Positions 56,419-64,000 of a stretch of 64,000 nucleotides of DNA are shown in pieces. Location of the stretch: the NCBI RefSeq assembly GCF_018760365.1, contig NZ_JAHIAB010000011.1, forward strand, positions 1-64,000, in the 5' to 3' direction. Both the position numbers and the translations under genes were made by a program. A model generated the notes under the pieces. The model searched no databases, was not told the origin of the DNA, and worked only from the letters and a program-made list of their open reading frames with translations. Source of the stretch: Pseudooceanicola endophyticus (GTDB lineage: Bacteria > Pseudomonadota > Alphaproteobacteria > Rhodobacterales > Rhodobacteraceae). Positions within the stretch are counted from its first letter, which is position 1. Each line of letters opens with the position of its first letter.

Positions 56419-57195
56419 TCAGGCCTCGGCCACCAGGGCCGTCACCTCGGCGGCGGCGCGGCAGACCAGGGCACCGAAATGCGCATCGGCATCGGGCGGC
56501 AGGTTGAGGTCGGGCAGCGACAGGCCGATGGCGCCAAGGGCCTCTCCCTGAGGCAGGCGGATCGCGGCGGCATAGCCATGCACGCGCGATCGGAATTCCC
56601 CGCGATCAATGGCATAGCCCGAGGTGATGGTGCGGGCGATATCGGCCTCCAGCGCCTCGGGCGTGGTCAGGGTGCGCTCGGTGTGCCGGCTCAGCTGACC
56701 GTCCAGCAGGCCCCGGTAGGTGGGCCAGTCGGTGGCCAGGATCGCCTTGCCGGTGGCCACCGCATGGATCGGTGCGGCGGCGCCCACCGGGATCCAGCTG
56801 CGGATCGGCTGGCGGCTTTCGATCTTGTCGAGGCAGGTCATGGTCAGCCCCTCGGCCACCGCCAGGGTCACCGCCTCGCCGGTTTCGCGCGACAGCATCT
56901 GCATGGCCGGGGCGGCGAAGCTGCGCAGGTTCAGCCCCTCGACCACCCGGCGCCCGATGCGCCAGCTTTTCAGCGTTGCCTCGTAGCGCTTGTCGGGTCG
57001 GTGCCGGACATAGCCCATGACCCGCAGGGTCTGCAGCAGCCGGAAGGCGTTCGACTTGGACAGGCCCAGGTCCCGCGACAGTTCCGACACCCCCATGGCA
57101 CCGCCGCGCCGCGCCAGAAGCTCCAGCAGCAGCAATCCCTTGGACAGGGTGGAATCCACCCGGGCGTCGGGCGGAATGCGGGTGAGATCCTCCAT
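56419..57195 (-). CDS. IclR family transcriptional regulator
   Basis: 258 residues. An N-terminal winged helix (about 15-75, LLLLELLARRGGAMGVSELSRDLGLSKSNAFRLLQTLRVMGYV) is followed by the IclR effector-binding domain (about 90-258) with GEAVTLAVAEG, MTCLDKIES, PIHAVATGKAIL and AIGLSLP. IclR proteins often control aromatic or carboxylate catabolism, so it might act on pcaIJF 5 kb away, but it adjoins none of its targets. Effector unknown. Confidence 0.9.
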   Translation of the reverse strand: MEDLTRIPPDARVDSTLSKGLLLLELLARRGGAMGVSELSRDLGLSKSNAFRLLQTLRVMGYVRHRPDKRYEATLKSWRIGRRVVEGLNLRSFAAPAMQMLSRETGEAVTLAVAEGLTMTCLDKIESRQPIRSWIPVGAAAPIHAVATGKAILATDWPTYRGLLDGQLSRHTERTLTTPEALEADIARTITSGYAIDRGEFRSRVHGYAAAIRLPQGEALGAIGLSLPDLNLPPDADAHFGALVCRAAAEVTALVAEA

Positions 57196-57263
57196 CTGCG
57201 GGATCCTCCGAAGGCGTCTTCTCCGGACTTACGCTAGAAATCCGTGCCGCATGTCACAACTAC

Positions 57264-57698
57264 CTAAAGGTCGTAGCGTTTGAACCGCCGGTCAGGGCCG
57301 GTCGGCAAGGTCTCTTCGAAGCCCCGGCTCTGGTAATAGGCCAGGGCGCCGGTGTTGGTGGCGGGGATCTCGGCCCGGATCCAGAGGTAGCCTGCGGCGC
57401 GGGCGGCGTCGCAGGTGTGCGTGAACAGCGCCGATCCGATGGCCAGCCCCTCGGGCCCCGGTCGGGTGAAGGTGGCGATGCGGGCGGCGTCGGGATGGTC
57501 GGGCAGGGGTTCGATCCATTGCAGCCCCAGCAGCGTGCCGGTGTCGTCCTCGGCCAGGTGCAGCAGGGTGCGCGGCTGGATCAGCAGGGCGCCCAGCTGC
57601 GCGGCGGTGGGGCGATCCCCCGCAGGCCGCAGCGTGGCCAGCAGCCGGGACATGGCACCGGTGTCCAGCGCCCCGGCGCGGCGGACATGCGGCCTCAT
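57264..57698 (-). CDS. GNAT family N-acetyltransferase
   Basis: 144 residues, GNAT-like: LLHLAEDDTGTLLGLQWIEPL, ATFTRPGPEGLAIGSALFTHTCDAARAAGYLWIRAEIPATNTGALAYYQSRGFEE. The acetyl-CoA loop is less canonical (PEGLAIGSAL) than in the GNAT protein next to hslU. Substrate unknown. The ATG at 57698 overlaps the stop of the upstream HD hydrolase (ATGA). Confidence 0.8.
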   Translation of the reverse strand: MRPHVRRAGALDTGAMSRLLATLRPAGDRPTAAQLGALLIQPRTLLHLAEDDTGTLLGLQWIEPLPDHPDAARIATFTRPGPEGLAIGSALFTHTCDAARAAGYLWIRAEIPATNTGALAYYQSRGFEETLPTGPDRRFKRYDL

Positions 57699-58285
57699 GT
57701 CAGGGCCAGCAGCGCAGCGTGGCGGGCGGTGAAGTCGCGGCGCACCTCGACCGGCGGGCGCAGGGTGATCGACAGCCCCTCCAGCAGCGCCGGATCGGGC
57801 TTGCCGAAGAAGCGGTTCGCCTCCGCCTCCGAGAAACCCGCGACCGAAGTGGCCTCCATCCATGCGCTGATCCGGTCGGCCTTCTTGATGCGCGTCTTCA
57901 GCCCCTTCGGCGTCACCGCCGGCAGGCCGAAACGGATGTGGATCGCGGCGGTCAGCCGGGTGTCGAGCTCTGAATACCCCGGGCCCACGGCGGCCTTCAC
58001 CGGGCTGATCATGTCGCCGATGACGTATTCGGGGGCATCGTGCAACAGCGCGGTCAGCCGTTCCGCGGCGCCGGCCTGCGGACAGAGCCGGGCAAACAGC
58101 GCCTCGACCAGCAGCGAATGCTCGGCCACGGAATAGGCGTAATCGCCCATCGTCTGGCCGTTCCAGCGCGCCACGAAGGCCAGGCCATGGGCAATATCGT
58201 CGATCTCGATGTCGACCGGCGTCGGGTCCAGCAGGTCCAGCCGGCGTCCCGACAGCATCCTTTGCCAGGCGCGGGGTTGTTTCAT
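57695..58285 (-). CDS. HD-domain hydrolase (YfbR-like)
   Basis: 196 residues with an HD metal-dependent phosphohydrolase core: AEHSLLVEAL, LLHDAPEYVIGDMISPVK (the HD pair) and TRLTAAIHIRFGLP, similar to YfbR-type 5'-deoxynucleotidases. The reaction is inferred from family only. The ATG at 58285 has AAGGAGA upstream; in-frame starts at 58315 and 58417 are possible. Divergent from ahcY and overlapping the acetyltransferase. Confidence 0.82.
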   Translation of the reverse strand: MKQPRAWQRMLSGRRLDLLDPTPVDIEIDDIAHGLAFVARWNGQTMGDYAYSVAEHSLLVEALFARLCPQAGAAERLTALLHDAPEYVIGDMISPVKAAVGPGYSELDTRLTAAIHIRFGLPAVTPKGLKTRIKKADRISAWMEATSVAGFSEAEANRFFGKPDPALLEGLSITLRPPVEVRRDFTARHAALLALT

Positions 58286-58485
58286 CGGGGTCTCCTTCGG
58301 GTGCTCCGGGATCATGACTAGGCCGCACCAATGCCCGTTGCAATTACGGGGATACCAAAGAGGACGGTGGTTTTTTAACAGTTCGGTGGCAAAGCACCCC
58401 GGGAAAGCAGGCCCCATGCGTTGCCCCCCTTGGGGAGCGGTGCTACCCCTGTCGCCAATCTTGAAATTTCCCCGTGGAGTGACGG

Positions 58486-59874
58486 ATGACCCAAGACTAC
58501 ATCGTCAAAGACATCAACCTTGCCGAATACGGTCGCAAGGAGCTGGACATCGCAGAAACCGAAATGCCGGGCCTGATGGCCTGCCGTTCGGAATTCGGCG
58601 AATCCAAGCCGCTCAAGGGCGCCCGCATCGTCGGCTCGCTCCACATGACCATCCAGACGGCCTGCCTGATCGAGACCCTCGTGGCGCTCGGTGCCGACGT
58701 CCGCTGGGCGTCGTGCAACATCTTCTCGACCCAGGACCACGCCGCGGCCGCGATCGCCGCCGGTGGCACCCCGGTCTTCGCGATCAAGGGCCAGAGCCTG
58801 GAAGAGCACTGGGACTACCTCGACAAGTCGTTCCAGTTCGAGGACGGCCCGAACATGATCCTGGATGACGGCGGCGACGCGACGCTCTACGTCCTGCTCG
58901 GCGCCCGCGCCGAAGCCGGCGAAGACATCATCCCGGTGCCCTCCTCCGAGGAAGAGGCCGTGATCAAGGCGCAGATCGCCAAGCGCATGGAACAGTCCCC
59001 GGGCTGGTTCACCAAGGTGCGCGACCAGATCAAGGGCGTGTCCGAGGAAACCACCACCGGCGTGCACCGCCTGTACGAACTGTCGAAGAACGGCCAGCTG
59101 CCCTTCCCGGCGATCAACGTCAACGACAGCGTCACCAAGTCGAAGTTCGACAACAAGTACGGCTGCAAGGAATCGCTGGTCGACGGCATCCGCCGCGCCA
59201 CCGACGTGATGATGGCCGGCAAGGTCGCCGTGGTCTGCGGTTACGGTGACGTGGGCAAGGGCTCTGCCGCATCGCTGGCAGGCGCAGGCGCCCGCGTCAA
59301 GGTGACCGAAGCCGACCCGATCTGCGCCCTTCAGGCTGCCATGGACGGCTTCGAGGTCGTGCTGCTGGAAGACGTGATCGCCGATGTGGACATCGTCATC
59401 ACCACCACCGGCAACAAGGACATCGTCCGCATCGAGCATATGCGCAAGATGAAGGACATGGCGATCCTCGGCAACATCGGCCACTTCGACAACGAGATCC
59501 AGGTCGCCGCGCTGAAGAACCACAAGTGGACCAACATCAAGGACCAGGTGGACATGATCGAGATGCCCTCGGGCTCGCGCATCATCCTGCTGTCCGAAGG
59601 TCGTCTGCTGAACCTCGGCAACGCCACCGGCCACCCCTCCTTCGTGATGTCCGCATCCTTCACCAACCAGACGCTGGCCCAGATCGAGCTCTGGACCAAG
59701 GGCGACGAATACAAGAACGACGTCTACGTCCTGCCCAAGCACCTGGACGAGAAGGTTGCCGCGCTGCACCTCGCCAAGGTCGGTGCCAAGCTGACCAAGC
59801 TTTCCCCGGAACAGGCCGCCTATATCGGCGTCACCGTCGACGGCCCGTTCAAGCCGGAGCACTACCGCTACTGA
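58486..59874 (+). CDS. ahcY: adenosylhomocysteinase
   Basis: NAD+-dependent hydrolysis of S-adenosylhomocysteine to adenosine and homocysteine, which relieves product inhibition of methyltransferases. It has [54 protein letters not shown], the dinucleotide loop [12 protein letters not shown] (about residues 245-256) and the typical C-terminal KPEHYRY. 462 residues. The 5' untranslated region contains GC-rich inverted repeats (see findings). In R. capsulatus this gene follows regA-hvrA; here it lies 12 kb from regA. Confidence 0.97.
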   Translation: MTQDYIVKDINLAEYGRKELDIAETEMPGLMACRSEFGESKPLKGARIVGSLHMTIQTACLIETLVALGADVRWASCNIFSTQDHAAAAIAAGGTPVFAIKGQSLEEHWDYLDKSFQFEDGPNMILDDGGDATLYVLLGARAEAGEDIIPVPSSEEEAVIKAQIAKRMEQSPGWFTKVRDQIKGVSEETTTGVHRLYELSKNGQLPFPAINVNDSVTKSKFDNKYGCKESLVDGIRRATDVMMAGKVAVVCGYGDVGKGSAASLAGAGARVKVTEADPICALQAAMDGFEVVLLEDVIADVDIVITTTGNKDIVRIEHMRKMKDMAILGNIGHFDNEIQVAALKNHKWTNIKDQVDMIEMPSGSRIILLSEGRLLNLGNATGHPSFVMSASFTNQTLAQIELWTKGDEYKNDVYVLPKHLDEKVAALHLAKVGAKLTKLSPEQAAYIGVTVDGPFKPEHYRY

Positions 59875-59894
59875 TCCCTTTCCGGATCGCGACG

Positions 59895-59927
59895 AAGGCC
59901 CCCGCCGCACGCGGGGGCCTTTCGTTT
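59895..59927 (+). terminator. intrinsic terminator of ahcY
   Basis: AAGGCCCCCGC-CGCAC-GCGGGGGCCTT followed by TCGTTT, 20 bp after the ahcY stop. Confidence 0.88.
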
Positions 59928-59993
59928 GCGCGGTCCCCCGCCTGCGACGCGAAGGCCCTTGAAAGCGATCGCGCAAAGGACGATCTGAAGGGG

Positions 59994-60314
59994 ATGAGAC
60001 ATCCGCTGCGCCTCCTGCTGTGTTCCGCCCTGATCCTCGTGCCGCTGGCGGCGGGGGCAGAGGTCGCGTCCCAGCAGGTGCTGGAGAATGCGACAAGCTC
60101 CGCACAGGCGCGCTCGGACGCGCTGAAGGCCCAGCAGGACGAGGATGCGAACCAGCTGCGCCAGTTGCGGCGCAAGCTTCAGGACACCGCCGACAAGGCG
60201 CGCCCGGCGCCGACGACGCCGCAGTTCGGGGTCAAGAAGAAGAAACCCTCGGCGCTGGACCAGATGAAGCAGAAGCAGGGCAAGCTGTTCATCGACAAGG
60301 GTATCGGGAACTGA
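59994..60314 (+). CDS. small exported protein of unknown function
   Basis: 106 residues: a Sec-type signal peptide (MRHPLRLLLCSALILVPLAAGAEV, cleavage near AGA-EV), a charged helical, probably coiled-coil stretch (about 28-70, rich in Q/R/D/K), and a basic tail with KKKKPSALDQMKQKQGK. Begins 3' of the ahcY terminator and is followed by its own. No family is recognised. Predicted to be periplasmic. Confidence 0.7.
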   Translation: MRHPLRLLLCSALILVPLAAGAEVASQQVLENATSSAQARSDALKAQQDEDANQLRQLRRKLQDTADKARPAPTTPQFGVKKKKPSALDQMKQKQGKLFIDKGIGN

Positions 60315-60345
60315 TCGGCCCGCAACCGGCCCTGCCGCAGACATG

Positions 60346-60380
60346 AAAAAGGCCCCGGACCTTTCGGACCGGGGCCTTTC
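60346..60380. terminator. two-way terminator between the exported-protein gene and agcS
   Basis: AAAGGCCCCGG (60348-60358) pairs with CCGGGGCCTTT (60369-60379), with A-run on the left and TTTC on the right, between convergent genes. Confidence 0.85.
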
Positions 60381-60395
60381 GCGTCTGTCAGGGGC

Positions 60396-61937
<1,542 letters not shown>

Positions 61938-61953
61938 GGGTTTGCCTCTGCGC

Positions 61954-62391
61954 TCAGGGTACGATGACGGTGGGAACCGGGGCGCTTTGCGCCAGCCCCA
62001 GCGGAACCGAGCCGAAGACCCGGCTGGCCATGGAATTGCTGCCGGAGCGTCCGACGCAGATCATCCGCGCGCCCTTGGCCCTGGTGATCTCGAGGATCAG
62101 TTCGACCACCTGGCCGTAACGGATCTCGGCGGTGGCCTCGACGCCGGCGGCGGTGCATTGCGCCAGCGCCGGGGTCAGGATCGCCTCCTGGGCGCGGGCC
62201 ATTTCCTGCTTGCGGCGGCCGTGGCGCTCCTCGACCTCCTGCGGGGTGAGGAAGGAATAGGGCGACCATTCCAGCACATGCACGATGTGCAGCGCCGCCC
62301 CCGATTTGCTGGCCCTGTCGATGGCATAGGCCAGAACTGTCTTGCTGTCGTCGTCGCTCTCGTAGGCAACAACGATTATCTCTTTCGTCAT
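61954..62391 (-). CDS. universal stress protein (UspA family)
   Basis: 145 residues with the Usp fold: N-terminal IIVVAYESDDDSKTVLAYAIDRA, and the ATP-type C-terminal loop ICVGRSGSNSMASRVFGSVPLGLAQSAPVPTVIVP (G-x2-G-x9-G-S/T-like arrangement). AAGGGGAG precedes the ATG at 62391. Just upstream of the AGCS gene on the same strand. Role in stress or energy sensing is inferred. Confidence 0.88.
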   Translation of the reverse strand: MTKEIIVVAYESDDDSKTVLAYAIDRASKSGAALHIVHVLEWSPYSFLTPQEVEERHGRRKQEMARAQEAILTPALAQCTAAGVEATAEIRYGQVVELILEITRAKGARMICVGRSGSNSMASRVFGSVPLGLAQSAPVPTVIVP

Positions 62392-62748
62392 TGAAGTGAC
62401 TCCCCTTATAAAACCGGGCCCTGTCTTGTGGCTCTGCCTCCCGCAGGAGGCGGCAGTCGGGTCCCGTTTCCGCGGACGATGCCGCATGTGCCAAGCCTGC
62501 CTTGCAGGCTTCCCCTTTGTCATTTTTTTTCGCCGCCATGTCCGTCTGGCATGGTACGAACGCGGCCTGTTTCAGCTCTCTCCTTCCGGGCTGCCCCGAT
62601 TGGCGGGCACTCACTGGATTTTGCTGAGGCGGTCAATGGGAATCGCCCGCGCCGGCCTGCGACCAAGGCACAGGTCCGGCGGGGGGACCGGTCGAATTTT
62701 CGATAAACGGAATTTGCGCGGCGGCGGGAACTGGTCTAATCAGACTCC
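62392..62748. other. intergenic stretch with isolated hairpin
   Basis: About 360 bp without a supported gene. It contains the 5' region of the leftward Usp gene, a perfect hairpin AAGCCTGC-CTT-GCAGGCTT (62493-62511) followed some bases later by eight T residues, and the promoter of the sRNA below. Short open frames here lack ribosome sites. Confidence 0.6.
62714..62742 (+). promoter_or_regulatory. predicted promoter of candidate sRNA
   Basis: TTGCGC, a 17-bp spacer and TAATCA. Expected start near 62749. Confidence 0.5.
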
Positions 62749-62852
62749 TGACGGCCCAGAAGGCCCGTTCCTTTCAAGAATTCATGCTTGGTGCTGTGGG
62801 AGCATCGGGGTGGCGGAGGGTAACGGGTGAGGCCGACCCTCCGTTCTTGTTT
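62749..62852 (+). ncRNA. candidate trans-acting small RNA, about 104 nt
   Basis: Bounded by a good promoter on the left and an intrinsic terminator on the right, in the 478-bp gap between leftward genes. Predicted structure: a 5' hairpin (ACGGCC...GGCCCGT with one bulge), a single-stranded CTTTCAAGAATTC region that could pair with targets, a hairpin ATGCT...AGCAT, and the terminator stem CGGAGGGT...ACCCTCCG followed by TTCTTGTTT. No known family is recognised and no ribosome site plus ORF is seen. Confidence 0.5.
62814..62852 (+). terminator. terminator of candidate sRNA
   Basis: CGGAGGGT (62814-62821) pairs with ACCCTCCG (62836-62843), followed by TTCTTGTTT. The T-rich side faces rightward, yet no rightward protein gene precedes it. 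Confidence 0.65.
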
Positions 62853-62869
62853 GGCGTGCCAGGGGGGCC

Positions 62870-63265
62870 TCAGAACAGGCCCAGCACGAAGCCGATCACG
62901 GTCGGCCCCAGCACCGCGTAGCCCCCGTCGATCAGGATCAGCCGCCAGGCCCGCATGGCGTGGGTGTAGGACATGGCCATCCAGGGGGTGACCAGGAACA
63001 GGCCCAGCAGCGCGCCGGTCAGCGCCCCCTGCCAGGGGCCGTGGATCGGAGTCAGCGCCACCAGCTCGTGCAGCACGATCGCGGTCAGCAACATGGTCAG
63101 GAAGGCCAGGAAATACGGCAGGGTGTCCCGGGCATTGCGCGGGGCGCCGCGCCGGTCGCAGGGCACGCCCGAGGCCAGGCGCCACTGCTGGCGGAAGCTG
63201 CGGTACCATACGGTGCCGACGGCGGATCCGACGAGGGCCGACAGGATGATTGCAACGACGTCCAT
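62870..63265 (-). CDS. DUF1761-type integral membrane protein
   Basis: 131 residues with four predicted membrane helices (about 4-22, 48-66, 80-98 and 110-129). It begins MDVVAIILSALVGSAVGTVWYRS, as in DUF1761 proteins, whose function is unknown. No operon partner. Starts at an ATG with a GGGAGGAG-like ribosome site upstream. Confidence 0.75.
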   Translation of the reverse strand: MDVVAIILSALVGSAVGTVWYRSFRQQWRLASGVPCDRRGAPRNARDTLPYFLAFLTMLLTAIVLHELVALTPIHGPWQGALTGALLGLFLVTPWMAMSYTHAMRAWRLILIDGGYAVLGPTVIGFVLGLF

Positions 63266-63351
63266 GCGCTCCTCCCGAGCGGGTCTTTGGGATGTCTTTA
63301 TGCAATCTTAGGATGAATTCGCACAAGGGAATTCTTGTGGCCGGTCGAGGC

Positions 63352-63426
63352 GGGGGCGCTGCCCCCGTCGCGCCCCTTCGGGGGCGCGACTCCCCCGGGA
63401 TATTTCCGGCCAGATGAACGAGCCGG
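63352..63426 (+). repeat. dispersed intergenic hairpin repeat, copy D
   Basis: GGGGGCGCTGCCCCC, a perfect hairpin GTCGCGCCCC-TTCG-GGGGCGCGAC, then TCCCCCGGGATATTTCCGG followed by CCAGATGAACGAGCCGG. It lies between the DUF1761 and uppP genes, 15 bp from the uppP stop. Confidence 0.75.
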
Positions 63427-63441
63427 TCCCGGGGAGCAGGG

Positions 63442-64000
63442 TCAGGCGAGGGTGCCGGCGGAGGCAAGCGCCAGCAGCAGGCCGCCGAAGATCAGGCGGT
63501 AGATCGCGAAGGAGGTGAAGCGGTGGGTCTGGATGAAGCCCAGCAGCCATTTCACCGCGATGAAGGCGGTCACGGTCGAGAAGACCACGGCGACGATCAG
63601 GGCCGTCCAGTCCTCGTGCACGATGCCGCCGTCCTTGATCTGCGAGAGCAGTTCGAAGCCCGAGGCGGCGTACATGGTCGGGATGCCGACGAGGAAGGCG
63701 AATTCGGTCGCGGCGGGGCGGTTCGAGGTGCCCAGCAGCATGGCGATGAAGATCGTCGTCGCCGAGCGCGAGGTGCCCGGGAAGACTCCGGCGACGATCT
63801 GCGCGATGCCCACGGCGATGGCCACCGTCCAGGTGATCCGGGCGCGGTCGGGCAGGCGGGCGGCGACGGTTTCCGCCAGGATCATCCAGACGCCGCCGAT
63901 CACCAGCGCCCAGGCGACGGGGGTGATCCGGGTCGGCAGTTCGAAGCCCATCTTCTTGACGATGAGGCCGAGGACGCAGGTGATCACGAAGGCGACGATG
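63442..64000 (-). CDS. uppP: undecaprenyl-diphosphatase UppP (BacA), partial
   Basis: C-terminal portion (about 185 residues) of an integral membrane phosphatase that recycles undecaprenyl pyrophosphate, the lipid carrier of cell-wall synthesis; loss of the enzyme sensitises cells to bacitracin. It carries the PGTSRSATT signature (P-G-x-S-R-S-x-x-T) and several membrane helices ending RLIFGGLLLALA. The N-terminal part, with the E-x-x-x-E motif, lies beyond the right window edge. Confidence 0.92.
   Translation of the reverse strand, partial: IVAFVITCVLGLIVKKMGFELPTRITPVAWALVIGGVWMILAETVAARLPDRARITWTVAIAVGIAQIVAGVFPGTSRSATTIFIAMLLGTSNRPAATEFAFLVGIPTMYAASGFELLSQIKDGGIVHEDWTALIVAVVFSTVTAFIAVKWLLGFIQTHRFTSFAIYRLIFGGLLLALASAGTLA

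Noticed and set aside
58365-58485. SAH or SAM/SAH riboswitch upstream of ahcY
   Set aside because: The conserved GAGGAGCGCTGC core and matching segments were not found; kept only as an unassigned structured leader.

Overview
The window looks like the replication-origin region of a Rhodobacteraceae/Paracoccaceae (Alphaproteobacteria, Rhodobacterales) chromosome. Reasons: high G+C, the ParAB-RsmG-MnmG-MnmE-Rho-HemJ block next to an AT-rich DnaA-box region, the maf-aroE-coaE-dnaQ-secB order on the other side, a RegB/SenC/RegA redox regulon, a GANTC-rich (CcrM-type) origin and perfect TGTTTCACGTGAAACA parS sites. No rRNA, tRNA, CRISPR, transposase or prophage genes were seen. Almost everything is core chromosome.

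Layout. 1-16.2 kb: a divergent phosphorelay pair (response regulator-PP2C phosphatase and Hpt protein), ilvA, argG, an alpha/beta hydrolase, an unassigned structured RNA, a sugar kinase coupled to maeB, mutS, the hrcA-grpE heat-shock operon, and the rph-rdgB-hemW-ybaN operon. 16.2-23.6 kb: a leftward operon hemJ, rho, mnmE, mnmG, rsmG, parA, parB, with two parS sites inside rsmG and mnmG. 23.62-24.05 kb: putative oriC, with AT-rich stretches, about seven DnaA-box-like 9-mers and nine GANTC sites within 194 bp. 24.05-26.75 kb: a rightward overlapping operon maf-aroE-coaE-dnaQ, with a third parS inside coaE. 26.8-33.4 kb: secB, fxsA, a Tim44-domain protein, a Smr-domain protein with a short coupled leader ORF, a TPR methyltransferase, hslVU plus an acetyltransferase, and trxA.

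33.5-41.9 kb: tightly overlapping leftward genes tsaE, amgK-like kinase, murU-like uridylyltransferase, addB, addA (tRNA t6A, peptidoglycan recycling, recombinational repair). 42.0-46.6 kb: a membrane PAS protein without a kinase core, regB, and divergent senC-regA. 46.6-48.6 kb: glutathione-dependent formaldehyde oxidation (fghA, class III alcohol dehydrogenase). 48.8-51.5 kb: pcaI-pcaJ-pcaF, the last steps of the beta-ketoadipate pathway. 51.8-55.8 kb: an Lrp-type regulator divergent from putA. 56-60.3 kb: rhodanese, IclR regulator, acetyltransferase, HD hydrolase, ahcY and a small exported protein. 60.4-64 kb: an AGCS alanine symporter, a universal stress protein, a candidate sRNA, a DUF1761 protein and a truncated uppP at the window edge.

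No clearly novel multi-gene system is visible. The best candidates for something undescribed are non-coding or architectural: the five-hairpin RNA at about 5337-5495, a promoter-to-terminator sRNA at about 62749-62852, a 15-bp two-way terminator inside ybaN that could end the parAB transcript, the GANTC-saturated origin, and a dispersed intergenic hairpin repeat family. All functions are inferred from reading the sequence; no searches were run.
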